The position numbers were made by a program, and so were the translations under genes. Below, in pieces: positions 10,441-20,736 of a DNA stretch of 25,546 nucleotides (the stretch's first letter is position 1; each line of letters opens with the position of its first letter). The stretch covers positions 34,078 through 59,623 of the forward strand of contig MPNW01000450.1 in assembly GCA_011800805.1 (NCBI GenBank), given 5' to 3'. The notes beneath the pieces were generated by a model that worked only from the letters and a program-made list of their open reading frames with translations, did not search any database and was not told the DNA's origin. This stretch comes from Hirudo medicinalis (lineage: Eukaryota > Annelida > Clitellata > Hirudinida > Hirudinidae).

Positions 10441-10476
<36 letters not shown>

Positions 10477-10739
10477 CACTTCCAAATCTACATAACACAG
10501 GGGGGAGGGGTGGTGGGGTGTCCGTGGCCGTTCTCCCTAAGGCGCCCAAAATTTCTGTCGGCTGCTCTGAGTAGCTACTTATGTATCTTTTAAAATGTTT
10601 AAAAATTCACAAATTTATTAGAATTTATTTTCTTTTAATCGAGTCGATTTATTGTTCTCCGTGCAAACCATGCATGTTACTTTTCTTATGGGAAGATTTT
10701 TATGAGATTAGTTGAATTGTTTACTAATGTGCTAATTAG

Positions 10740-10772
<33 letters not shown>

Positions 10773-12068
10773 TAATAATAGTAATAATAATAATAATAAT
10801 AGTAATAGTAATAATAATAATAGTAATAGTAATAATAATAACAATAATAGTAATAATAATAGTAGTAGTAATAATAATAGTAATAATAATAATAACGATA
10901 ATAATAATAATAATAATATGACATTCATTCATCCATCTTTCTATCAGCAGTCCAAACCACCGAAAAAGAAGAGGAAGAGCAGCAACAGCTCTTCAACGGG
11001 GAAGGAAAATCAACGAGGAAGAAGTGTGTCGGACGTAAAAAGCGAGGTAAGATTCTTTTCCAGGTGGATGGATGGTTTGGTCGGATGGATGGATGGATGG
11101 ATGGATGGATGAAAGAATAGATGGATGGATGGATGGATGGATGGATGGATGAAAGAATGGATGGATGGATGGATGGATGGATGGTTTGGTCGGATGGATG
11201 ATTGATGAGGTAGAGGGTGATTGATTGGTGATTGAGGGAGGCAAACAATTGTTTGGGCATAACTGAAATTGTCAATCAGATAAAGCTTTTAAGGAATTTG
11301 GGACATTGCCTCGATGATGATGATGATTTAAAATAAAATATTATTATGGTAATAATTTTAAATTTAATGCATTTAACCCATTTTTTTGGAAAAATTCAAT
11401 TGCTTTCTCTTCCCGTCTTGAAGTTCCCAAATTATATTTTTCCAACCAATCAGGAGAATGAGGCCAGTGACCCGGAACGTGATTGGTTGTTTAGGAGGAG
11501 GAGCGAAAGGATATTCCTTCATCAGCCATTCATGACTCCCATTGCAAAGGTCAAGGAAGAAATGCAGCCCATGTCCGAGGATGCTCCAATGGATAAGGAC
11601 CAAAAACCGGCCGACGACTCTGATTTGAGGTTTCACGACATCAAGACTCTACCCTTGAGCCCTCTGTCCTTGCCTCCAGTTCCGATCACCGAGGACAACA
11701 ACAATACGTTCATCAAGGATGTTTACAACAACAACAACAACATCGAAGAAACCGATAGCTTGTTCCACATCGAGCTGCCCGAGTCCTTAACACTGCCCGT
11801 CCTCATCGGTTCACTGAATAGCCCCCCTGAGTTCCCTTCTAACCCCCAGCCAAATGATGACCTTCCCACTGTTGAGGTGCCTAAGGTCGAGCTAGAGCTT
11901 AACTTTGACCCTACCAGGGTTAAAAATGAAGATCTAGTGGATGGATTGAAGGTACTCTACTTGAGGGAGCAGTGCTTTGTCGAGGCAACTGTCAGGAACA
12001 TCTCTCCGCCAGACATGTGAGAACCTGTGTACTTTAAATTTAGAGATTTTGACTTTTCTTCGTCATCC

Positions 12069-12107
<39 letters not shown>

Positions 12108-13054
12108 TTATTGCGGTCGACGTCCTTTTTCCTATGACGTAAAATGTAAATATAAACGTACTTCATCTATATAGCACCATGTGCATAGCGTTAGAGGTGC
12201 TTCTTTGTCGACCATTTATATAGCGCTACTTCTCGAGGGTTCCAAATGTGACACGTTACGTCCAACCTGTACGACATGTTTTATTGGTGTGACAATTTTA
12301 ATCCTTGGTGCCAAAATATTTCTCCAGCTATGGGGTTGTCGTGGACAGGGACAGATCAAGGAGGCCTGACATTCTGTCTTTAGAGGAGCTCTTGTCCAAG
12401 ATTGTGAGTTTCTGTGATTTCCATCCATCCATCCATCCATCCATTCATCCATCCATCCATTCCTTCATTCATTTGTTGACATTATTTGGCCAATATTGAA
12501 TCTCCGTGCATTCTTATCAGATGTAAAAGCACTGCAAATGTCCAATCATTTTATAATGCTGGTTTGCAAGGGCACTCCTTGCTGGTCCAGGGTGGGTTCA
12601 TCATGAACGTTCCCATTTATCAACTAACAAAATGGCTCGACCTTAGGTGAGGGTCGTACAACCGGCCAGCCGGGATCAGTTACCGACTGGTTCGAGGGTC
12701 TGCGTCCTTTGGAGTGGAAGGTCGAACAGCTTCTATCCGGGCACGGTATTGGAAGATGACCAAGAGGAGGAAGACGGGTTGGAAAGCAGAAAGAGTGAAG
12801 CTCTGCACGATGCGGAGGAGAAGAGGTCCGCTGGTGCCGGCAATAAGGACGTTCAGTTGAACATTGATTTTGACGACGGGGACTCGGGCTGGTTTCCCCT
12901 CGAACAAATCCGCATGCTTCCCTCGAACTTTCCCTTACAAAAAGGTCTGTACAACAAGTCGACGGTAGGGTTTATTTTTGTTGTTGTTGTTATTATTTTA
13001 TTATTATTATTATTATTATATTTATTTATTAATATTATTATTATTATTATTATG

Positions 13055-13085
<31 letters not shown>

Positions 13086-13790
13086 AACTTATTATTATTA
13101 TTATTATTNNNNNNNNNNNNNNNNNNNNNNNNNNNNNNNNNNNNNNNNNNNNNNNNNNNNNNNNNNNNNNNNNNNNNNNNNNNNNNNNNNNNNNNNNNNN
13201 NNNNNNNNNNNNNNNNNNNNNNNNNNNNNNNNNNNNNNNNNNNNNNNNNNNNNNNNNNNNNNNNNNNNNNNNNNNNNNNNNNNNNNNNNNNNNNNNNNNN
13301 NNNNNNNNNNNNNNNNNNNNNNNNNNNNNNNNNNNNNNNNNNNNNNNNNNNNNNNNNNNNNNNNNNNNNNNNNNNNNNNNNNNNNNNNNNNNNNNNNNNN
13401 NNNNNNNNNNNNNNNNNNNNNNNNNNNNNNNNNNNNNNNNNNNNNNNNNNNNNNNNNNNNNNNNNNNNNNNNNNNNNNNNNNNNNNNNNNNNNNNNNNNN
13501 NNNNNNNNNNNNNNNNNNNNNNNNNNNNNNNNNNNNNNNNNNNNNNNNNNNNNNNNNNNNNNNNNNNNNNNNNNNNNNNNNNNNNNNNNNNNNNNNNNNN
13601 NNNNNNNNNNNNNNNNNNNNNNNNNNNNNNNNNNNTTATTATCATCAATAACATTATCATTATTATTATTATTATTATTAAACCATATTTACTTATATTA
13701 GGATGTTATGGACAGAAACATTAGTTTTAAACTATGAAGATGATGATGGTGGTGGTGATTGTGATGATGTAGAAGAAGCTGATGGTGATA

Positions 13791-13823
<33 letters not shown>

Positions 13824-16800
13824 GTAATGACAGTGATGTAGGAGAAGAAGTTGATGGTGATGGTGGTGGTAATGATAAGGATGAGATGTTGTACAATGAC
13901 ACTCACTCATTATTACATTAAATATCTATCACATCTACATCTACCACATAAACAACAGCAAAAACAATAGAAATGAAATTGATGATAATAATAATAATAA
14001 TAACAATAATAACAACAACAATAATAATAATACTTGACAATAATACCTTGCATTTTGTATTCCACATTGGCCAATGCATCCGTCCTTTCATCCTTCATTT
14101 TTCAATTTCCAACCTTCCAGTGGAAATGAGTCTCGACTCAGTTCTGGCGGCCAGCAGGAAGAAGCGCAGCAGTTCTTGCCAGGCAGAATATGGTGCTCCA
14201 TCGAAAATATCCAAGAAACAGAGCGAAGGGGACGTTACAACGTCGAAGACATCAAAAGCCCAGGAGGGCCTGACCGACCACCCACTGCCAAAGGGGTTCC
14301 ACAAAGTCCCCAAGAACGAGTCAAGGCTACAGAAGGTTAAGACCAAGGACTCCCAGCTAAGGAGTCCGGCCTCGAATCCGAATGAAAAGTCCGACCAGAG
14401 AGCCAAGAATTCTCAGTTGCTGGAGAGGTTCCATGAAAAGATGACGAAGGTAAAGCATGACGTGACCAGCGGCATCGACGCATTCAAGAAGAAGGAAAAC
14501 AAACTCCATTCCGATGCCCCCAAGAAGAAAGAGCAATCACCTACCAAGGTTGTTTTCGAAGAAAGATCGGGATTTAAATTCAAGAGAGAGGCTGACGTCA
14601 AGTCTTCCGCAGGCATGAAGCAGAAGTTTGAACAAAAGAAGGACAATTTCTCCCAGAGGGGAAGCCATTTTCAGAACATCTTTGAGGAAATGAAGAAGCT
14701 CAAGTCGGAAGAACGAGGACCAAAATTGTTCGGAGACCCATCGACCCGAGACCCATCTGCCCGAGACCCATCGACCCGAAGCCTCCCCTTGACTGAATCA
14801 AACCCCAAGAAGAATTCATCTTTCTTCTCAAGCCTCGAGAAGGATGTCGAGAGAGTGAATAAAAAGGAATCAGTTGGAATCTTGAAACAGCCTGACGACA
14901 AGAACAAGAAGAAGCCGAAAGAATCAAAGAAGACGAGGAAAACTTCAAGGAAAGAGTCGGAATCTTCCGGCAACGAGGACTGCACCAGCGAGGGAACCTC
15001 GGGGAGCATCGGGAAGAAGAGAAAGCAGAGCACGAGCTCCTGCTCTGAACCGGCCTGCATCGAAAAGTCGAACAAACTTCCAAAAAGTCCTCAGACTTCT
15101 CATTCCGTCTGCTCCTCTGCTTCTCAAGCTTCAGTGGCCGCAGCTGCAGCTAACGCCGCCGCAACTACCACCGTCCCTGGCCTGGATTTGAATCCATCCC
15201 TTTCCACAAAATGCAAGAGATCATGTTCACCGGAGAAATACGAAGAAGCAGTTGTAGGTTGGTTTCGTTTCCAGGTGATGCAAACATGTTCGCTTAGAGA
15301 GGTTGTTTTCCTGCAGTCGTCGATCGACAATTTTACAATTCGGTGGTTAAGAAAAAGCTATTATAATCCCAAATGAAATTTATTATTCTGCTAATGCCAT
15401 CATTTGAAACTCCAAAGATGTCATTCTTGATAGATTTGTGGCAGCAAAAAATTGCAGACGATTTTTGCATGGAGCTGCTTCGCTAACATAGATGGATGGA
15501 TCGAACATCGAGCGACATTAGAAATTTGTCCTGGTGCACTAATCTAAATCTTTATTGTAAGGATCTGTGGATTGAACGAATACATCCATGCTTCCGTCTC
15601 TTTTCCATGCAGAGGTGCCGGCATGGCAGTGGTACGGAGCCGGGGTCAAGAGGCAGGGCATCAAGGGCAAGTCGCGTAAGACCTTCTACAAGGCCATCAA
15701 GAGGGGAAACGAGATAGTCGAGGTTGGAAACTTGATGAAATGTAATGTTTTTATGCACGGACGATTTAACCGAAGCGTCGTTTGACGTTTTCAAATGGGT
15801 TGAGATTTGAAACAGCATCGGCATGGAGGACAATTTATTTCAAACTTTGCTGCTTTGTCTTTTTAATTTCTGTGAAATTGCGAATGTTTGTGAGTGCGTA
15901 CAAAAACAATTCAAGACCTTAATCCACTCTAGACCAACGATTAGTTTAAAAATTATTTTTATTTTTTTGCACGGAACCTACGACATTCTAAACTCATTCA
16001 TTCATTCAATGTTCTCAGCTGATTTCAACCAGCAACTTTTTATTCCGTCTCTAGGTTGGAAACTCGGTCGTGTTCCTGTCCAACGGCAAGAGCAAGTTCA
16101 AGTTCGTCGGCTGCGTCGAAAGCTTCTGGGAAAACCCCGACGGCAGCAAGTCGGTGAAGGTCAAGTGGTACTACCATCCCGAGGAAACCAGGGGTGGTGC
16201 CAACCAGATCCAGTTTACTTGGGTGAGTCTTGATTGACTGTCTTTAGAAAAGTGAGACCAGAGCTTTGTTGGCAAAGTGGTTCGGTTTATTTTGTAAGCA
16301 TCTACGCTTGTTTTCAGAAGTCATGCATGAATCGTTTTGTTTATATTTTGCACCTATTTTGAATGTTTTTCCGATCGTCGGATAGAGGGCGCTCTTTCAG
16401 TCTTCCCATGAGGACGAAAACGACCTTCAGACGATCTCCCACAAGTGCCAGATACTCTCCTTCAAGGACTTCAAGAACCTGCTCGGCAACACGACGACCG
16501 ACAAAACCTCGCCGTTCAAGCAATCCTCAGCGGCCCAGCAATTGTCCGCGACCCAGTCTCCCTTCCTGCCTTCCATACCCACCGCCACTCCGTCGTTTTC
16601 CATCACTCCTTTCACCTCCAATCTCTCCACCTTGAAGCAAAACAGTTCCATCAGAAGTGGCTACCTCATGGGCACCGGTTCCGCCAGTGGCAGTAGCGGA
16701 GGACCGGCAGTCATGCCAGGGGGTTGCAATCTGCCTTGCGAAGTGTACTACCTGGCCGGGACCTACGAGCCGACCAGAAACTACATATGGTTCGAACCTG

Positions 16801-16946
16801 GCGTGCCGCTGCTCAAGGACAGGGACAGATTCCTTGCGCCTACTACCATGTCGACTGCTTTGCCCATGGTGGCGGCTTCTAACGTTGTTGGCAGCAACAA
16901 CAACAACGACAACAACGACTGTGATGACGGCGTTGGTGATCATTGA
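10182..16946 (+). CDS. BAHCC1: BAHCC1/TNRC18/winged-eye type chromatin protein, C-terminal part (5' partial)
   Basis: This family reads methylated histone H3 tails and represses chromatin. Proposed exons: 10182-10238, 10948-11046, 11454-12016, 12328-12403, 12647-12944, 14121-15257, 15613-15722, 16055-16222, 16386-16946; phases agree and give about 1,022 residues. Exon 2 carries PKKKRK, a classic nuclear localisation signal. Exons 3-5 encode a Tudor-like module including [35 protein letters not shown] and [19 protein letters not shown]. Exon 6 is long, Lys/Ser-rich and predicted disordered. Exons 7-9 encode the BAH domain, from WQWYGAG through [10 protein letters not shown] to [14 protein letters not shown] and [10 protein letters not shown]. 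Beyond the BAH is a Ser/Thr/Asn-rich tail ending at TGA 16944-16946. Less certain are exon 1, the 12944 donor (gtctgt; 12964 is an alternative with a different phase) and the 15257 donor (15253 and 15274 are alternatives). The N-terminal portion was not found in the window. Confidence 0.85.
10419..10472. repeat. (GT)n microsatellite
   Basis: TG dinucleotide repeat with GTAT interruptions, in the intron after the first proposed BAH-gene exon. Confidence 0.9.
10741..10918. repeat. (ATA/AAT)n microsatellite
   Basis: About 178 bp of AAT trinucleotides with scattered AGT variants, ending about 30 bp before the acceptor of exon 10948-11046. Open frames across it (poly-Asn, poly-Ile, poly-Leu, poly-Tyr) are products of the repeat. 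Confidence 0.95.
11065..11202. repeat. (GGAT)n array with higher-order structure
   Basis: GGAT tetranucleotide array beginning about 20 bp after the donor of exon 10948-11046. GAAAGAAT interruptions recur 40 bp apart (11111 and 11151) and TTTGGTCGG recurs 109 bp apart (11076 and 11185), which points to segmental duplication within the array. Confidence 0.85.
12069..12107. repeat. (TTG)n microsatellite
   Basis: Perfect TTG run of about 39 bp, about 50 bp downstream of the donor of exon 11454-12016. Confidence 0.9.
12421..12464. repeat. (ATCC)n microsatellite
   Basis: ATCC tetranucleotide run starting about 17 bp after the donor of exon 12328-12403. It is the complement of the GGAT array at 11065-11202; a shorter copy precedes the exon at 10182. 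Confidence 0.9.
12983..13680. repeat. ATT microsatellite interrupted by a 527-base assembly gap
   Basis: Both edges of the N run (13109-13635) are ATT/TTA repeats, so assembly failed inside a long trinucleotide array. It lies in the intron between exons 12647-12944 and 14121-15257. Phase compatibility of those exons does not require a missing exon, but one cannot be excluded. Confidence 0.9.
13736..13865. repeat. (GAT)n microsatellite in intron
   Basis: Imperfect GAT/GGT repeat. An acidic open frame (13703-13921) runs across it, but it has no family resemblance and lies between phase-compatible exons, so I treat it as intronic repeat. A further (AAT)n run lies at 13984-14031. Confidence 0.8.
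14735..14779 (+). repeat. Three in-frame 15-bp coding repeats
   Basis: Three tandem 15-bp units in the long BAH-gene exon encode [10 protein letters not shown] and D-P-S-T-R. The repeat keeps the reading frame. Confidence 0.9.
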
Positions 16947-17252
16947 TTGCAATTCAAAAGCTTAGCATTTAGCCTTTCTCCTCGACTGTTATCACGCCGT
17001 AAATTCTGTTTTGTAAATTCGGACGGCCCTCGCGACTCTTCGATCGGCCGCCGTCAGCGATGACGTCGTCCACGACGAGTGCGGTCGTGATCAGGAATGA
17101 ATGCACTGTCGACAATGTAGGAGATCTCTGGCTTCTCTTTGTCGAGTTTCTTTCGTGGAAAACTTCCCACAAATGTTGACAGTGCTGATGGATTTGAAGT
17201 GGAAAAATTGGTACAGTGATGATGATGATGATCACTGTTCATTTACCTCTAA

Positions 17253-17315
17253 CACGGTAAAGACAGTGGTGCCGATGATGGTGAGGATGATGCCGATGAT
17301 GGTGAGGATGATGCC

Positions 17316-17369
<54 letters not shown>

Positions 17370-17377
17370 GGTGGTGG

Positions 17378-17408
<31 letters not shown>

Positions 17409-17462
17409 CACCCTAGAAGNCACGGTAAAGACAGTGGTGCCGATGATGGTGAGGATGATGCC

Positions 17463-17495
<33 letters not shown>

Positions 17496-17509
17496 GGTGG
17501 TGGTGGTGG

Positions 17510-17543
<34 letters not shown>

Positions 17544-17554
17544 CACCCTAGAAG
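17253..17554. repeat. Duplicated GAT/GGT repeat segment joined by a single N
   Basis: The segment from CACGGTAAAGACAGTGG to GATCACCCTAGAAG occurs twice, at 17253-17419 and 17421-17554, with one N at 17420. Copies differ only in length of the GAT and GGT runs and one extra 24-bp unit. This looks like two overlapping contig ends placed side by side. Confidence 0.85.
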
Positions 17555-18701
17555 CTCTCTCAATCTTTGCAGTCTTTCCAGTTTTTTTTTTTTTTTTTCT
17601 GAGATGTTTTTAATCCTTTTTTGTGCAATGAAAATCACTCAATCCCTCCTCAACAAGGATGGTAATGAATGCTTTGTAAATGATTATCAGTCTCTTTCTT
17701 ATTTGACCTCGCCTGGTCAGACCTTTTATGATTATGTATTCTTTCTTTTTTGTTTTGTTTTAGCTCGTGTCGTCTTCCTCCTACGTTCGTTCGTTCGTTC
17801 CATCACTCCTCGACATCACTACGGTAATTCTCCAGTCTGTGACATATCGCGACCGTGTCCGCAGCTCGGACGACGGTTTTGTCGTCGCTCCTTCCATCCA
17901 TCCGCCATCCGTCGTTCGTTCCTTCGCAAGATGTCGTTCGTCTCTACTTTCTACAAAAGATTTGCTATGCAACATAAGAACAGTGCTCTCTTTGTTTCGA
18001 GTCTTGGCAAGGTTTGGCAGTGTGGTCATAAGTCTCGACTCAGTAACTAAGTACTTTCAACTACCAGCAACGAGTAGTTTAGCCGTGACCGCCACGCTTG
18101 ATTTCGTCACGTCGTGTTTTCTGCGTGTTTTCACCCTCTCGTGAGATTTATGCAACGACCGCAAAAGGTCGAGAAAAACGATTATTCAATTAGTGCGAGG
18201 TCTCTATCGCTAGGCACGACATTGTAGACGATCCCCGACATTGGTGGCGAATGTGGTGGTGGTGCTAGAGAAGTGGAAGTGTCGACGCGAACCACGACGA
18301 CGACTTTCCCGAGCGTTCGGTCGGCACGAGCGACGTATTACTATCACGTTTTTGTTTTGTTATTGCTCCATTTATTAAGCTGTAACTCTTGTCTTGTTGT
18401 TCGGAGTTTGGTTTGTACTTGTTCGCCCTCGGCCGATCTCCGGGCGTCTGTGCCGTCTCTAGCCCGGTCGTACTTGGGCCATCCGACGTTGCAGTCCATC
18501 GACCATTTTATGAATCCAAGAGTGATGACGTTGCGTTTTTTAAATCTTGTTTTTGTTTTTTTTTTTTGTTCCTCCACAACTTTCTCCTGTCTTTCTCAAT
18601 TCTAAAAATGAAGAATTCTCATATTTCAAATTTTAATTTTAATCTTTTAGCTGATTTTGTATCCTAGCGAAAAATTTTAATTAGGGCTTCCATTGTAAAT
18701 T

Positions 18702-18706
<5 letters not shown>

Positions 18707-18732
<26 letters not shown>
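18707..18732. repeat. (TA)n microsatellite
   Basis: Perfect TA dinucleotide run in the region downstream of the BAH gene. Confidence 0.95.
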
Positions 18733-19286
18733 GTATTTTTCTTAAATCAGAAATTATCTTCACTGTTGTAAAACTTCTTATCTTAAAGGAGGTCTTTAAA
18801 ATTAAACTCTTGACAGCAAACAGAGTATTCCCACTCACTTGAATTTGCAAGCATACTACAAATTGCCCACGGTCGGCGTCTCATGCGAAGCATAATTGAT
18901 TTTCACCAAGAGCAAACTTTTCACGAGTCCGTCCCCAAAGAAGTGACCCCCCAAAAAATACCTCCGCTCGCGTCGATCCCCAGAAACATCTGGGAATCGT
19001 GTCCGTCTTAGACTTTCGACCAAACGACGTACCTCCCGTTTATCGTCTGCTCGGTGTGAAGTGTGCTGGTTCTCTCGACAAATACTTCAGATTTTTGCGT
19101 TTCTACCGACTTTCCCCGGGTTTTTCCACATTTTCTTCCTGCTCGTCATTTTCGCTACACCTGCATTTGGGGACTTAAGCGATCTTTTTCTAGCAAGCTG
19201 GAAGGATGCCCTAACACTGATTGTACATTGGGACATAAGTACGGCTAATCCTGTACAAAGATTTCGCTTTCTATTGAAAATCCACT

Positions 19287-19292
19287 AATAAA
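19287..19292 (+). terminator. Candidate polyadenylation signal of the BAH-domain gene
   Basis: First AATAAA hexamer 3' of the BAH-gene stop codon, 2.3 kb downstream. ATTAAA-type variants occur earlier (near 18803), so the true end is uncertain. Confidence 0.25.
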
Positions 19293-19939
19293 CTGTTTTG
19301 AACGGGGAAATGTAAAAAATCTCCAACATTTGTGGTTATAGCATCCAGAAACATGTGGATCCATCCTTGTGGATTGTGTGGATGGCGTCATTTGTTTAAT
19401 TTAAAATTGATCAAAATCACAACCTCGTCCGGATTAATGTCGTGTCGGCTCGTTCTAACGCCTTTCTGTTCTGTCTCACTCCAATAAAACCGGTAATGCG
19501 GCGACGTCATAATGTTTATTTTGCCATTCTCACCTAACTGTAATTTCCTCCGAGCTCGACATCGACCACTAAATGTTACGGAAGTCGGTGTCACGCTCTG
19601 GTTTATAGCCCCGTCTTGCAGTTACCAATTGTCAAGTTATGAACGTGTATGATTGCGATGTTGTCGTCATTTGGTTTCTCGTGTGTGTCGTTGACGGTCG
19701 ACGTTACCTTTCTTTTGTGGAGTTTCCTTAAAATTGATTTTCGTCCCCTTTTACGATCGTTAGCCTTGTTTTTGCTTGTAAAATTAGTACCGATGTCTCA
19801 TTAAAATTTGATTTCATTTTAGCAGTAGTTTTAGTAGTCGATCAAAATTGTAGACGATACCACGTAATGAGTAGATTGTGTTCCTTTTGATTGAATCCCT
19901 CTGATACAAGTTTAGTTCGAAGCTTAACATTATCAGCAG

Positions 19940-20030
19940 GGTGTGCAAGTACCTGGCCAAAAAATATACCCACCGAGATGAGAAGTTCCAAACCGATAGT
20001 CAAGCCAAAGATCGTCTGCTCTTGCCGGCG
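19940..20030 (+). CDS. Tentative orphan coding exon, no family recognised
   Basis: Between acceptor-like ATCAGCAG and a good donor (gtacgt at 20031) lies a 91-nt block. One frame reads 30 residues beginning VCKYLAKKYTHRDEKF with coding-like codon choice. A phase-matched block follows at 20288-20356 (acceptor TTCCGACAG; reads IRNYIFEPNFLGDENR, then a TGA stop six residues later). Together these could be the last exons of a + strand gene between the BAH gene and ATP23. Against this, other frames on both strands are also open here, upstream exons were not found and I recognise no protein. Treat as a weak candidate. Confidence 0.2.
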
Positions 20031-20641
20031 GTACGTGGTATGCATGTATACCTAAATGCCAGATGTATGGGTGGTGAATTTGTGTCTATAAGGTTTGTGG
20101 TTCTTATCACTGTTTGATTTCAAATTTTGAATGTGGAGCTTCAGAGTGAAATTATTCAAAAATTTAATTTGTAAATTCACGTTTCCCTTCTCGTCGAGAT
20201 CTGTTGCGTGGGGTTCGAGGCACAGGGGCATCGTCTTGTAGATTTTTATCACCTTCAAATTTCTTATCGACTTCGTTCTTCCGACAGATTCGAAATTACA
20301 TTTTTGAACCAAATTTCCTCGGCGACGAGAACCGACCGATCCGTCGAGCGACCTGAAATCCTAGCGGATTCTTCGTGTCTTGTCATGTTCGTTCTCTCAT
20401 CGCTTCCACTGTCAACTTAAAGACCGATGGATCGCAGTTTAGGATTGCATTCGTCTAGACCTTTCGTGCGCTTCTTTTCTTGCTTTCGGTGTAAACATTT
20501 TCCTGTTTTTGAAATATTTTCACATTTTTTTCCCCTTTTGTCAAGCAAAATTATTTTCTGCAACATTAAAATACATGCCGCTAAGTTTTACGAGTTCTCG
20601 TGGTTGTCCTAAAATGGGAAGAGACTAAGAACAAAATTCAT

Positions 20642-20647
20642 TTTAAT
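20642..20647 (-). terminator. Candidate ATP23 polyadenylation signal (ATTAAA)
   Basis: ATTAAA on the minus strand 90 bp beyond the ATP23 stop codon. It is a common variant signal; no AATAAA is closer. Confidence 0.4.
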
Positions 20648-20736
20648 ATCTCATTCAAAATGCTCTTATTCAAGGCTTACAAGATTAACAATTTCAACAC
20701 ATTTATCGAGGTTTAAGTGACTGAATTCTCCCATTT

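Larger units (their letters stand above)
16947..19939. other. Probable long 3' UTR / intergenic region, relatively CpG-rich
   Basis: No gene is recognised. The first AATAAA after the BAH-gene stop is at 19287-19292, with another at 19483-19488, so the 3' UTR could exceed 2 kb. From about 17,750 the DNA is less AT-rich, T-biased on the + strand and has many CpG dinucleotides. Several overlapping frames stay open there (17604-18050, 17767-18144, 18273-18605, 19061-19288) simply because stop codons are rare; none resembles a known protein. A (TA)n run lies at 18707-18732. Confidence 0.5.

Noticed and set aside
10686..10932. Poly-Leu, poly-Tyr, poly-Ile and poly-Asn open frames
   Set aside because: They are readings of the (AAT)n microsatellite in an intron, open on both strands only because the repeat lacks stops.
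13703..13921. Acidic 72-codon open frame after the assembly gap
   Set aside because: Mostly GAT repeat, no homologous motif, and not needed to join the flanking exons in phase.
14095..15127. Minus-strand open frames opposite the long BAH-gene exon
   Set aside because: Shadows of a Lys/Ser-rich coding exon on the + strand.
18273..18605. 110-codon open frame with a hydrophobic run resembling a membrane protein
   Set aside because: Several overlapping frames are open in this CpG-rich block, the hydrophobic run comes from T-rich DNA, and there is no homologue I recognise.
18960..19290. Open frames with a C-P...C...GH zinc-finger-like string near 19205-19245
   Set aside because: All three forward frames are open over much of this stretch; the spacing does not fit a full C2HC finger.
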